Assembly: GCF_010894435.1 (NCBI RefSeq)
Contig: NZ_JAAIXZ010000001.1
Span: 1,518,322-1,582,321, forward strand
DNA length: 64,000 nucleotides
DNA from: Pyxidicoccus trucidator
GTDB lineage: Bacteria; Myxococcota; Myxococcia; Myxococcales; Myxococcaceae
Direction: 5' to 3'
The translations under genes and the position numbers were made by a program. The notes beneath the pieces were generated by a model. The model had not been told where the DNA came from. It saw nothing but the letters and a program-made list of their open reading frames with translations, and searched no databases. Positions 8,860-18,083 of this stretch are shown here, piece after piece. Every line of letters starts with the position of its first letter. The first letter of the stretch is position 1.

Positions 8860-9966
8860 ATGACGCTCGCCACCCTCCTGCTGCTCACCCTCACCGCGGC
8901 CCAGGCCACGCCTCCCACGGACGCGCCCCGGGACACCACCACCGTCACCACGCCGCCCCTCGTCGACTCGCCCGAGGCCTGCTCCGCCAGCGCCGAGGCC
9001 GACTACACGGACGGCTTCGACGCGCTGGTGCGGGGCGAGGACGAGAGCGCGCTGGAGGCCTTCGAGCGCGTGCTGGCCGCCTGTCCCCAGCACCCCTACG
9101 CCACGGAGCTCGTCCGACTCACACGGGCGCGGCTCACCCCGGGTGGCCAGTTGGCCCTCGCGGCCGTGAGCGAGATGGGCCCCGAGCGCCGCTCGGTCGC
9201 CGGGCTCGCGACGATGACGGTGATGCAGACGCTGCACGGCGCGACGCAGGGCATCCTCCTGTGCGCCATCGCCGAGTGCAGCGGCCAGGGCTACGCGGCC
9301 GTGTCGCTGCTGGGCGCGGGGGCGGGCGCCGCGGGCACGCTGCTGCTGGCCCGGGACGGCGTGACGTCCGGACAGGCGGCGGTCATCAACTCCGGCACCG
9401 TGTGGGGCTTCTGGTTCGGCGTCGCGTCGATGCTCGCCCTGGACCTGGAGGGAGACGATGCGCTCGCGGCGACCATGCTCGGCGGCGCGGGCTTCACCGG
9501 GGTGGGGATTCTGCTGGCCACCACCGTGCGCCCCACCGCGGCGCAGGTGTCCATGGCCAACTCGGGCGGCCTGTGGGCGGGCGTGGTGACGGCGCTGCTG
9601 GTCGCCACGGCGGACGGCGGCGAGACGAAGACGTTGTTCGCCATCGAGCTGGGTACCACCGCGCTGGGCATCGTCACGCTCGCCACGCTGTCCAACAGCC
9701 TCACCGTGTCGCGCGGCCGGATGCTCATCATCGACGCGGGGGGCATCCTCGGCGGGCTGCTGGGCGCCGCGGCCACCTTCCTGGTCGCGGGCGACGACGC
9801 CGGGGATGCCATCCTCGTGGGCAGCGCCGCCGGTGTGGTGACAGGGCTCGCGGTCACCGCGTACATCACCCGCGACTTCGACGCGCGGAACGCGCCCCAG
9901 GCCGTGCTGACGCCCGCCATCGTCGGTCGCGACGGGGCGGGCGTGGCACTGTCCGGCCGGTTCTAG
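8860..9966 (+). CDS. Hypothetical membrane protein with a TPR-like N-terminus
   Basis: A 368-aa protein of unknown family. Residues 1-16 look like a signal peptide. Residues 40-85 form a helical TPR-like stretch (YTDGFDALVRGEDESALEAFERVLAACPQHPYATEL). From about residue 105 on there are roughly eight to ten Gly/Ala-rich hydrophobic segments. It could be an integral membrane protein, or a protein whose small-residue segments merely look membrane-like. No Shine-Dalgarno is seen; TAGAGT at 8845-8850 lies 9 nt before the ATG, which suggests a leaderless or nearly leaderless mRNA. Convergent with the SDR gene. Confidence 0.75.
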   Translation: MTLATLLLLTLTAAQATPPTDAPRDTTTVTTPPLVDSPEACSASAEADYTDGFDALVRGEDESALEAFERVLAACPQHPYATELVRLTRARLTPGGQLALAAVSEMGPERRSVAGLATMTVMQTLHGATQGILLCAIAECSGQGYAAVSLLGAGAGAAGTLLLARDGVTSGQAAVINSGTVWGFWFGVASMLALDLEGDDALAATMLGGAGFTGVGILLATTVRPTAAQVSMANSGGLWAGVVTALLVATADGGETKTLFAIELGTTALGIVTLATLSNSLTVSRGRMLIIDAGGILGGLLGAAATFLVAGDDAGDAILVGSAAGVVTGLAVTAYITRDFDARNAPQAVLTPAIVGRDGAGVALSGRF

Positions 9967-9993
9967 GCGCGCGCCCCGGCCTCCACCGCCGCC

Positions 9994-10821
9994 TCAGCTC
10001 CGGGACAGGCCGTAGAGGGACATGAGGAGCTGCTCGAAGGTGCGCGAGGGCAGCACCCACTTCGCCAGCAACGCCGCGCGCTGCACCAGCTTGCCCACCG
10101 AGTAGCGCACGCGCACGGGCCCGCGCTCCAGCAGCTCCAGCACCCTGCGTGCCACGTCCTCCGGGGGCACGCCGTCGCGCTCGTCGGCTTCGATGGTGCG
10201 CAGCGCCGTCTCGAACTGGACCTGGTACGCGGAGCCCGGGCCGGCCTGACTCGCGAGCACCCGGTTCTCGGTGAGGCGCGTCTTCACGTCACCGGGCTGC
10301 AGCAGGGTGGCTTCGATTCCGAAGGGCGCCACCTCTATACGCAGGCACTCCGTCAGCCCCTCCAGCGCGAACTTGCTGGCGCTGTAGAGCCCCTGGAAGG
10401 GCAGCCCCACCGCGCCGCCCAGCGAGCTGATGTGGATGAAGAGGCCCGACTTGCGCGCGCGCATGGACGGCAGCACCGCCTTGCACACGCGCAGCACGCC
10501 CAGCAGGTTGGTGTCGAGCTGCTGCCTCGCCTGTTCGACGGAGCAGTCCTCCAGCGCGCCCGCCAACGCATAGCCCGCGTTGTTCACCACCACGTCGATG
10601 CGGCCCTCCGCCGCCAGCACCGCGTCCACCGCCCGCTGCACCGAGTCGTCACGGGTGACGTCCAGCTCCAGCCACTTCCAGGCCGTTGGTGCGTCGGCTC
10701 CGGGCTGGCGGCTGGTGGCGTAGACGGTGTGCCCGCGCGCGCTCAGCAGCTCCGCGCAGGCCCTACCAATTCCAGATGAGGCGCCGGTGATGAGTACGAC
10801 CCTGCCCTGGGATGCGTCCAT
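9994..10821 (-). CDS. Short-chain dehydrogenase/reductase (SDR)
   Basis: A 275-aa classical SDR. It carries the cofactor motif TGASSGIGRA near the N-terminus, NNAG in VVVNNAGYALAGAL, the catalytic serine in HISSLGGAVG and the YSASK active-site Tyr/Lys. It would oxidise or reduce an alcohol or keto group with NAD(P). The C-terminal RTFEQLLMSLYG segment is common in SDRs acting on lipids or steroids, but the substrate cannot be read from sequence. The ATG at 10821 gives the usual start just before the Rossmann fold; upstream in-frame codons lack support. Confidence 0.92.
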   Translation of the reverse strand: MDASQGRVVLITGASSGIGRACAELLSARGHTVYATSRQPGADAPTAWKWLELDVTRDDSVQRAVDAVLAAEGRIDVVVNNAGYALAGALEDCSVEQARQQLDTNLLGVLRVCKAVLPSMRARKSGLFIHISSLGGAVGLPFQGLYSASKFALEGLTECLRIEVAPFGIEATLLQPGDVKTRLTENRVLASQAGPGSAYQVQFETALRTIEADERDGVPPEDVARRVLELLERGPVRVRYSVGKLVQRAALLAKWVLPSRTFEQLLMSLYGLSRS

Positions 10822-10964
10822 GTGTGTGCTCCGCAATCCCCCCAGAGCCAGAACGAACCATGGGCCTCCAGAGGCGGCAAGGCGTGGGAAATGACTGCCA
10901 CCCCGAGTGCGAGCACAGAAGTGCAGCGAGTCCGACCCATCCTGCCGGAGGGTTGAATTCCCCG

Positions 10965-10981
10965 GTTCTCGCTGCGAGAAC
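10965..10981. promoter_or_regulatory. Inverted repeat upstream of the serine protease gene
   Basis: GTTCTCG and CGAGAAC flank a 3-bp centre, a perfect 7-bp dyad 28 bp before the protease ATG. A TTGAAT box lies just upstream at 10953-10958. It may be an operator; the regulator is unknown. Confidence 0.35.
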
Positions 10982-11009
10982 GAGGGCCTCCTTCCGCCTC
11001 GGAGCATTC

Positions 11010-11864
11010 ATGCCCCGCGTCTCCCTGCTGCTCCCCCTGCTGTGCCTGGCCCTGCTCATCAGCGCGCCGGCCCGCGCGGAGGACACGTCCGCATTCGCGG
11101 CGCGGGTGAAGCCGTCCATCGTCCAGCTCGAGGTGCTGGGGCCTTCCGGCCAGCTGGTGGGCTCGGGGACGGGGTTCTTCATCTCCGAGGACGGGCTCAT
11201 CGCCACCAATGAGCACGTCATCGACGGCGCCTTCGAGATGCGGGCCCGCCTGCCCGACGACAGCACGCGCAAGGTGCTCGGCTTCCTGGCGCGCAGCCCG
11301 GAGCGCGATGTCGCCTTGGTGAAGCTGGAGGGGACGGGCTACCCGGCGCTCCCGCTCGCCGTGGACGTGAAGGTGCAGGAGGGCATGAAGGTGCTGACGG
11401 TGGGCAACCCGTTCGGGCTCACCCTCACCGTGTCCGAGGGCATCGTCTCCGCCGTGCGGCCCAACGGGTTGCCGAAGGAGTACCAATACAGCGAGGCCTC
11501 GAAGCACGCGATGCTTCAGTTCACCGTGCACAGCGCCAAGGGTTCGAGCGGCTCGCCGATTCTCTCCGAGGACGGAAAGGTCATCGCCGTGCTGCAGGGA
11601 GGCATGGGCGTGGAGAGCAACCTCGTCTTCGGCGTCCCCGTGGACGTGGTAGCGCAGCTCAAGGCCGGCATCGCCCCGGGCGCCGCGCCCCGGCCCTTCC
11701 GGGAGTTCCCCATGAAGGGAGTGGTCGGCTCGGCGGTGTTCTTCGGACTGCTCGTGCTGATGTGGGCGTGGTCCAAGCGCCACGAGTGGCGTCACGCCGC
11801 CCTGCAGCGGAAGGCCCGCAAGGCGCGGGCCGCCGTCGCCTCCATCTACGAGGACCGGAACTGA
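11010..11864 (+). CDS. Trypsin-like serine protease (DegP/HtrA-like) with C-terminal membrane anchor
   Basis: A 284-aa exported protease. It has a signal peptide (MPRVSLLLPLLCLALLISAPARA), then an S1C/trypsin fold with the full triad: His in ATNEHVIDG, Asp in SPERDVALVKL and Ser in AKGSSGSPIL. Near the end is a single transmembrane segment (VVGSAVFFGLLVLMWAW), followed by a basic tail (KRHEWRHAALQRKARKAR). No PDZ domain is present, unlike DegP. The protease domain should lie outside the cytoplasmic membrane, tethered at its C-terminus. The ATG at 11010 follows GGAG at a good distance. Confidence 0.88.
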   Translation: MPRVSLLLPLLCLALLISAPARAEDTSAFAARVKPSIVQLEVLGPSGQLVGSGTGFFISEDGLIATNEHVIDGAFEMRARLPDDSTRKVLGFLARSPERDVALVKLEGTGYPALPLAVDVKVQEGMKVLTVGNPFGLTLTVSEGIVSAVRPNGLPKEYQYSEASKHAMLQFTVHSAKGSSGSPILSEDGKVIAVLQGGMGVESNLVFGVPVDVVAQLKAGIAPGAAPRPFREFPMKGVVGSAVFFGLLVLMWAWSKRHEWRHAALQRKARKARAAVASIYEDRN

Positions 11865-11867
11865 CGG

Positions 11868-12173
11868 CTACAGGGACTTGCGCACGCTGGAAGGCAGGCG
11901 CGACTGCCCCTCCTCGTCCAACGGCAGGCCGCCCGAGGCCAGACCCGGCCGGTGGCGTTGCACCTCGCGCACCATGAAGAACGCCGCGGCGGAGAGCACG
12001 CCGATGTCGTCCAGCCAGCCGAGCACCGGGATGAAGTCCGGGAGCGCGTCGATGGGCGACACGAAGTAGACCACCGCCAGCACGCCAGCGAGCTTCCGCC
12101 AGAGCGACACCCGCGGGTCGCGCACGTAGCTGAAGAAGCGGGTACCCATGCCACGAAGGCCTGCGATGTTCAT
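11868..12173 (-). CDS. YkvA family protein (DUF1232)
   Basis: A 101-aa protein with the DUF1232 signature VYFVSPIDALPDFIPVLGWLDDIGVLSAAAFFMVREV, which spans a hydrophobic hairpin and probably sits in the membrane. Family function is unknown. The ATG at 12173 has GAGG five bases upstream and is preferred over a GTG at 12179. It is convergent with the protease gene, with only 3 bp between stops. Confidence 0.88.
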   Translation of the reverse strand: MNIAGLRGMGTRFFSYVRDPRVSLWRKLAGVLAVVYFVSPIDALPDFIPVLGWLDDIGVLSAAAFFMVREVQRHRPGLASGGLPLDEEGQSRLPSSVRKSL

Positions 12174-12235
12174 GCCCACCTCTACGCGTGAGGGGCCCGG
12201 GTGATTGCAGCCCCGGCCCGCCCCCAGCGTACGAC

Positions 12236-12258
12236 GGTTGCCCGCCCGAAGGGCAGCC
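12236..12258 (-). terminator. Possible terminator of the iron ABC operon
   Basis: A hairpin of seven pairs in eight (arms 12236-12243 and 12251-12258, loop 7 nt) starts 5 bp after the ATPase gene stop on the transcribed strand. It has no T-run, so it is only a weak terminator candidate. Confidence 0.3.
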
Positions 12259-12262
12259 GGGC

Positions 12263-13318
<1,056 letters not shown>

Positions 13319-13335
13319 GGACGCGGCGCACCCTA

Positions 13336-14901
13336 TCAGCTCGGCGTCGAGCCGCCCTCCTGCGACACGAGCAACCCCACGCCCAGCGTGGACACGGCGA
13401 GCAGCACCAGCGCGGGCAGTGCGGCCTCGGCGAAGCGGCCCTCCGCCGTGGCGCTCCATACGCGCGTGGCCAGCGTCTCGAAGCCGATGGGCGCGAGCAG
13501 CAGCGTGGCCGGTAGCTCCTTCATCGCCGTGAGAAAGACGAGCGCCGCTCCCGCCAGCAGCCCGGGCCGCAGCAGCGGCGCGGTGACGCGGCGGAGGACT
13601 CCGGAGGGCGGCTGGCCCAGCGAGGCCGCGGCCTCTGGCAGGTGCGGGTTGAGCTGGAGCAGCGACGAGCGCGTCACCCCCACCGCCTGCGGCAGGAAGC
13701 GCACCAGGTACGCCAGCACCAACATGGCCAGCGTGCCGTAGAGGAAGGGCAGCGCCTGCACGCCCAGGAAGACGAGCGACAGCGCCAGGACGATGGGCGG
13801 CAGCGCGTAGCCGCCGTACGCCGCGCGCTCCAGCGCCACCGTGAGCCGGCCCGGGTGGCGCACCGCGAGGAAGGCCAGCGGCAGGGCGCCCAGCACCGCC
13901 GCCACCGCGCCCAGCGCGGAGGCAAACACGGAGTTGAGCGCCGGCCCCAGCACTGGCGCCTCCGCGCCGGAGAGTCCCCGCACGCCCCAGAAGACGAGCA
14001 CGCCCACCGGCAGCCCCACGCCCAGCGCCACCACCGCGCCACACAGCAGCAGCGCCGGCACGCGCCAGCGCCCCAGCCGCACCGGCGACGCGGCCCTGGA
14101 GGCCCCCTTCGCGCTGCGGTGGTAGCCCGCGCGCCCGCGCAGGCGGACCTCCAGCACCAGCACCGCCACCGTCACCACCACCAGCGCCAGCCCCAGCCGC
14201 GCCGCGTAGGTGCGGTCATACGCGCCCTCGTACTGGACATAGATTGCGCGCGAGAAGGTGTCGTACTGGAGCAGCGCCACCGCGCCGAAGTCCGACAGCA
14301 CGTACAGCCCCACCAGCAGCGCGCCCGACGCGAAGGCCGGACGCAGCAGCGGCACCGTCACCCGCCAGAAGGCCCGAGCCGGCGTGAGGCCCAGGCTGCG
14401 CGCGCCCTCCAGCCAGGCCGGGTCCTGCGCCTGAAGGCCCGCTCGCAGCGCGAGGAGGAAGTACGGATACGTGGACACCGTCAGCGCCAGCAGCGCCCCG
14501 GGGAAGCCATACACCGAGGGCACGGGCAGACCCCACCGGGACAGGGGCTCCTCCAGCGCACCGCCCGTGCCGAACGCGGCCAGCAGCACATAGCCGCTGA
14601 CGAAGGTGGGCAGCGCCAGCGGCACGCACAGCAGCACCACCCAGGCGCGCCGCCCCGGCAGGTCCGTGCGCGAGGTGAGCCACGCGAGCGGCAGCGACAC
14701 CGCCGCCGCGCACGCCGTCACCGCGCCGGCCAGCCCGAGCGTGCGCCAGAGCAGGCCCCACGTCCTGTCCCGCAGCAGCAGCCTCCACGTGTCCGCGTCC
14801 GCATCCGACGCGCGCACGACGAGATACACGGCCGGCAGCAGCGCGAGCGCGGCCATGGCCACACCCGCCACCCACAGCCACCACGGGGCACGACGCGTCA
14901 T
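13336..14901 (-). CDS. fbpB: Ferric iron ABC transporter permease (fused double permease)
   Basis: A 521-aa inner-membrane permease with about twelve transmembrane segments in two BPD/MetI-type halves (about residues 55-260 and 310-515). Each half has an EAA-like loop (LEGARSLGLTPARAFWRVTVPLLRP in the first, EAAASLGQPPSGVLRRVTAPLLRP in the second). Fusion of both permease copies in one chain is the rule in the FbpB/SfuB iron family. It lies between the binding-protein and ATPase genes in one leftward operon. Confidence 0.92.
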   Translation of the reverse strand: MTRRAPWWLWVAGVAMAALALLPAVYLVVRASDADADTWRLLLRDRTWGLLWRTLGLAGAVTACAAAVSLPLAWLTSRTDLPGRRAWVVLLCVPLALPTFVSGYVLLAAFGTGGALEEPLSRWGLPVPSVYGFPGALLALTVSTYPYFLLALRAGLQAQDPAWLEGARSLGLTPARAFWRVTVPLLRPAFASGALLVGLYVLSDFGAVALLQYDTFSRAIYVQYEGAYDRTYAARLGLALVVVTVAVLVLEVRLRGRAGYHRSAKGASRAASPVRLGRWRVPALLLCGAVVALGVGLPVGVLVFWGVRGLSGAEAPVLGPALNSVFASALGAVAAVLGALPLAFLAVRHPGRLTVALERAAYGGYALPPIVLALSLVFLGVQALPFLYGTLAMLVLAYLVRFLPQAVGVTRSSLLQLNPHLPEAAASLGQPPSGVLRRVTAPLLRPGLLAGAALVFLTAMKELPATLLLAPIGFETLATRVWSATAEGRFAEAALPALVLLAVSTLGVGLLVSQEGGSTPS

Positions 14902-14908
14902 CCGGGCC

Positions 14909-15892
14909 TCAGAGGACGCCGGTGTCCTGCAGCAGCTTCACCGTGCCGCGCAGGTCGTCCAGCTTCGACAGGTCCAGGTCGGGCGAGCCCACCTTGGAGA
15001 GCTCCGGCAGCGCGGCGGCCGTCTTCACGCCGGACACCAGCGGGTACTCGTACGTCTCCGTGGAGAAGTACGTCTGGGCGTCGGTCTCCAGCAGGTACGT
15101 GGCCAGCTTGCGCGCCGCGTCCGCCTTCTTCGTCTCCTTGAGGATGCTCACGCCCGCCACGTTCACCAGCGCGCCCGGGTCTCCGGCGGCGACGAAGTGG
15201 TTGGCCACGGGGAGCTCGCCCTTGTCCTTCTTCGCGGCGTACAGGTAGTAGTGGTTCACGAAGCCCGCGTCGATTTCACCGCGCACGAGCGCCTCGATGA
15301 TGGCCGCGTTGTTCTTGTAGACGCGCGGCGAGTTGGCCTGCATGCCCTTGAGCCACTGCGTGGCGGCCTCTTCCCCCTTGAGCAGCCGCAGCGTGGTGAC
15401 GAAGGCCTGGAAGGAAGCGTTGGTGGGCGCCCAGCCGAGGCGGCCCTTCCACTTCGCGTCCGTGAAGCCGAGGATGCTCTTCGGCAGCTCCTCCGCCTTC
15501 ACCTTCTTGGTGTTGTAGGCCACCGTGCGCGCCCTGCCGCTGGTGCCCACCCACAAGCCCTGCGGCGAGCGGAAGCGCGCGTCCACCTTGCCCAGCACCT
15601 CCTTGGGCAGCGGCTGCAAGCGGCCCGCGTTGGCCAGGGCGCCGAGCCCCCCCGCGTCCTGCGCGAAGAACACGTCGGCGGGCGTCTTCGCGCCCTCCTC
15701 CAGCAGCGTGGCGGCCAGCTGCGGCGTCTCGCCGTAGCGCACCTTCACCTCGATGCCGGTCTTCTCGGTGAACTTCTTGAAGAGGGGGCCTACCAGCTTC
15801 TCGTTGCGACCGGAGTAGACGGTGAGCGTCTCCGCCGCGAGCGCGGTGGAGGACAGGGACAGGAACAGGCAGATGGAGAGTAGGCGCGTCAT
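14909..15892 (-). CDS. fbpA: Periplasmic ferric iron-binding protein
   Basis: A 327-aa solute-binding protein. It has a signal peptide (MTRLLSICLFLSLSSTALA) and the FbpA/FutA fold: ETLTVYSGRNEKLVGPLFKKFTEKTGI at the start, FFAQDAGGLGAL, and the tandem tyrosines in GFVNHYYLYA that bind Fe(III) in this family. It captures ferric iron in the periplasm for the FbpB/FbpC transporter downstream. No clear Fur box is visible in the upstream region, so iron regulation cannot be shown. Confidence 0.93.
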   Translation of the reverse strand: MTRLLSICLFLSLSSTALAAETLTVYSGRNEKLVGPLFKKFTEKTGIEVKVRYGETPQLAATLLEEGAKTPADVFFAQDAGGLGALANAGRLQPLPKEVLGKVDARFRSPQGLWVGTSGRARTVAYNTKKVKAEELPKSILGFTDAKWKGRLGWAPTNASFQAFVTTLRLLKGEEAATQWLKGMQANSPRVYKNNAAIIEALVRGEIDAGFVNHYYLYAAKKDKGELPVANHFVAAGDPGALVNVAGVSILKETKKADAARKLATYLLETDAQTYFSTETYEYPLVSGVKTAAALPELSKVGSPDLDLSKLDDLRGTVKLLQDTGVL

Positions 15893-15980
15893 GGCGGGCG
15901 GAACCTAACGGACCCGCCTCCCGGCTTCCACCGGATGCGCCATGACTTGCGCGGAGTGTGTCCAGCTCCACGGGCGGCAC

Positions 15981-16014
15981 CACGCTCGCGCGGAGCGTGC
16001 ACCCGCGGGGGTGC
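15981..16014. promoter_or_regulatory. Two adjoining small hairpins in the fbpA upstream region
   Basis: CACGCTC/GAGCGTG (15981-15999, 5-nt loop) touches GCACCC/GGGTGC (15999-16014, 4-nt loop). They lie in the 231-bp region between divergent genes and could be operators or the end of an RNA. No promoter boxes could be fixed here. Confidence 0.25.
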
Positions 16015-16123
16015 CGGATGAAACGTTGCCCCCACGCACAGCGAGCACCGGATTCGGGCGCGCGGGCGCGTGGCGGGATAGCCTCCGCCGCCGCAAGCCC
16101 ACCCGCCGTCGCGGAGACCCACC

Positions 16124-16828
16124 ATGCTTCGCCCGCTCATCGCCGCCTGTGCCGCCATCCTGCTCGCCGCTCCGCTCGCCTCGGCGCAGCAGCCGACGAA
16201 GCCGCAGCAGCAGCCCGCGCAGCAACCACCGCCGAAGCAGCCCACGCAGCAGGCAGCGCCAGTGCAGCCGTCCGCGCAGCAGCAGCCCGCCGCCAAGGGG
16301 ACGCAGCCTCCCAACTCGATGAAGACCGCGGGCGAGCGCACCCAGGCGGCCCTGCAGCAGGTGCCCGCGGCGCGGCCCGAGGACGTGGCCTCCATCTCAG
16401 GCCTCATGAACGCGCTCTACGACGTCATCAGTGGCCCGGCGGGACAGGCGCGCGACTGGCAGCGCTTCCGCTCCCTCTTCTATCCGGGCGCGCGGATGAT
16501 TCCCGTCCGCCGCGCGAAGGCCGGAGCGGGCCCCGGCATCTCGCCTATCACCCCGGACGACTACGCCACCTGGGGCGTGGACTTCTTCAACAAGCACGCC
16601 TTCTTCGAGAAGGAGACGCACCGGCAGGTGTCCGGCTACGGCGACCTGGTCAACGTGCTCAGCGCCTACGAGACGCGCGACTCCGCCAGTGGCGCGGCGA
16701 CGGCCAAGGGCGTCAACAGCCTGCAGCTCGTCTTCGACGGCCAGCGGTGGTGGGTGATGAACATCGCCTGGATTGACGAGAAGACCGCGGGGACTCCGGT
16801 GCCGAAGGACTTCGCGCGGAAGGAGTAG
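16124..16828 (+). CDS. Secreted protein with Gln/Pro-rich linker and NTF2-like domain
   Basis: A 234-aa protein. Signal peptide at residues 1-24 (MLRPLIAACAAILLAAPLASAQQ), then a low-complexity Q/P/A linker to about residue 65. From about 75 to 234 there is a domain with the pattern of SnoaL/NTF2-like proteins (ALYDVISGPAGQARDWQRFRSLFYPGARMIPV, ending LQLVFDGQRWWVMNIAWIDE). This fold often binds small ligands. The fold call rests on pattern only; no function is known. It ends 10 bp before the sugar kinase gene, so the two may be co-transcribed. Confidence 0.75.
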   Translation: MLRPLIAACAAILLAAPLASAQQPTKPQQQPAQQPPPKQPTQQAAPVQPSAQQQPAAKGTQPPNSMKTAGERTQAALQQVPAARPEDVASISGLMNALYDVISGPAGQARDWQRFRSLFYPGARMIPVRRAKAGAGPGISPITPDDYATWGVDFFNKHAFFEKETHRQVSGYGDLVNVLSAYETRDSASGAATAKGVNSLQLVFDGQRWWVMNIAWIDEKTAGTPVPKDFARKE

Positions 16829-16838
16829 AAGGAGCCAC

Positions 16839-17675
16839 ATGCGCCCCCGGTCCTCTTGTGACGTGCTCGTCGTGGGCAACTACTGCCACGACCTGCTGCG
16901 ACTCGGCTCCGGCCGGGAGACGCATGCGCTCGGGGGCTCGTCGGCGTACATCTCCTCGGTGCTGGACGCCATGGAGGTGGACTACGCGGTGGCCGCCGTC
17001 GCGGGCGAGGACTTCCGCTACGCGGACCGCCTCCGGTATCCGCCGCGAATCGTCCCCGGGACTCGCACCACGCAGTTCACCGCGGAGCTGGGCCAGGGCG
17101 AGCGGGTGCTGCGCGTCAGTGCCCGCGCGGAGCCCATCCTCCCTGAGGACATCACCGTGGATGCACGCGTGGCGCTCGCCTGCGGGGTGATGGGGGAGCT
17201 GCTCCCGGAGACACTCGTCCGCGTCTCCGAGCGAGCGCGGTATGTGGTCGCGGATGCGCAGGGCCTGCTCCGGGCGCTGGATGGCGAGGGCCGCGTGCTC
17301 AACCAGCGCCTGGAAGAGACACCCTACGCCACGCACCTCGAGCGCCTCCACGTGCTGAAGGCCAGCGAGGAGGAGGCACGGGCGCTGGACGTCGAGCAGG
17401 TGAGGAAGCGGACACGCCTCGTCATCACCCGGGGACGCGAGGGCTGCACGGTGCTCACCGAGAACGAGCGCATCGACGTGCCCGCCTTCCCCGCCGAAGA
17501 GGTGGACCCCACCGGCGCGGGTGACTGCTTCCTCGCGGGCTTCGCGCTGGGTCTGCTGCGGGAGTTGCCGCTCTCGCGGTGCGCGGAGCTGGCCAACTGG
17601 TTTGGTGCACAGGCGGTGATGCAGGTGGGCGTGCCCACACTGGACGTGTCCACGCTTCCGGCGACACTGCGGTGA
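16839..17675 (+). CDS. PfkB family carbohydrate kinase, similar to plant myo-inositol kinase
   Basis: A 278-aa ribokinase-fold kinase. The PfkB signature DPTGAGDCFLAGFALGL holds the anion hole and catalytic Asp (about residue 229). The N-terminus reads VVGNYCHDLLRLGSG with GGSSAYISSVLDAMEVDY, and the middle has LRVSARAEPILPEDI, LKASEEEARALDVEQ and VPAFPAEEVDPTGAGD. From memory these match plant myo-inositol kinase (MIK) better than ribokinase or adenosine kinase. It would transfer phosphate from ATP to a polyol or sugar. The ATG at 16839 follows GGAG. The inositol substrate is inference. Confidence 0.85.
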   Translation: MRPRSSCDVLVVGNYCHDLLRLGSGRETHALGGSSAYISSVLDAMEVDYAVAAVAGEDFRYADRLRYPPRIVPGTRTTQFTAELGQGERVLRVSARAEPILPEDITVDARVALACGVMGELLPETLVRVSERARYVVADAQGLLRALDGEGRVLNQRLEETPYATHLERLHVLKASEEEARALDVEQVRKRTRLVITRGREGCTVLTENERIDVPAFPAEEVDPTGAGDCFLAGFALGLLRELPLSRCAELANWFGAQAVMQVGVPTLDVSTLPATLR

Positions 17676-17697
17676 ACGTGCGGCATGGAGGTGCCTC

Positions 17698-17973
17698 GTG
17701 GACGTCCCGCCCATCGACTACGCGGAGAAGCTGGTCCGCTACTTCCAGAGGGTGTGCGCCAATCATCCTGAGGACGCGCTCTGGGCCCGAGAGCTCCGCT
17801 TCGCGGAGGAACTCGTGCACCTGACGCGGCAGCAGCCCCTGGATGCGGAGGCACTTCGCAACTTGCTCCGTCGGCTGGAGCAAGAGCTGAAGGCGGAAAA
17901 CATAGGCAGCTCCGCCGGGTATGAGGTGTACATGACGGCGAAGCTCTGGGCGAAGGCAGCGCTTGGTGAGTAG
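17698..17973 (+). CDS. Small helical protein, 91 aa
   Basis: An unrecognised cytoplasmic protein rich in charged helices (LVRYFQRVCANHPEDALWARELRFAEELVHL and EALRNLLRRLEQELKAENI). It ends in SSAGYEVYMTAKLWAKAALGE. The GTG start at 17698 has GGAGG in front. It follows the sugar kinase by 22 bp and may be in the same transcript. Length, codon use and the ribosome site suggest a real gene. Confidence 0.6.
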   Translation: MDVPPIDYAEKLVRYFQRVCANHPEDALWARELRFAEELVHLTRQQPLDAEALRNLLRRLEQELKAENIGSSAGYEVYMTAKLWAKAALGE

Positions 17974-18066
17974 GCGCAAGACCGCGAGCAACGTGAGTCC
18001 ATGGGCGCGGGCCCCGAGCATCGCCCCGGCGTGGTCCTCGCGGCAGGCGCCGCACCGGACTTTCTT

Positions 18067-18074
18067 GTTATAAC
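18067..18074 (+). promoter_or_regulatory. AT-rich palindrome and -10 box at the glycosidase start
   Basis: GTTATAAC is a perfect palindrome, and TTGTT and AACAA flank it as a wider dyad (18065-18080). It contains TATAAC, one base off the -10 consensus, 9 nt before the ATG. No ribosome site is present, so the mRNA may be leaderless. Confidence 0.45.
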
Positions 18075-18083
18075 GAACAAACC

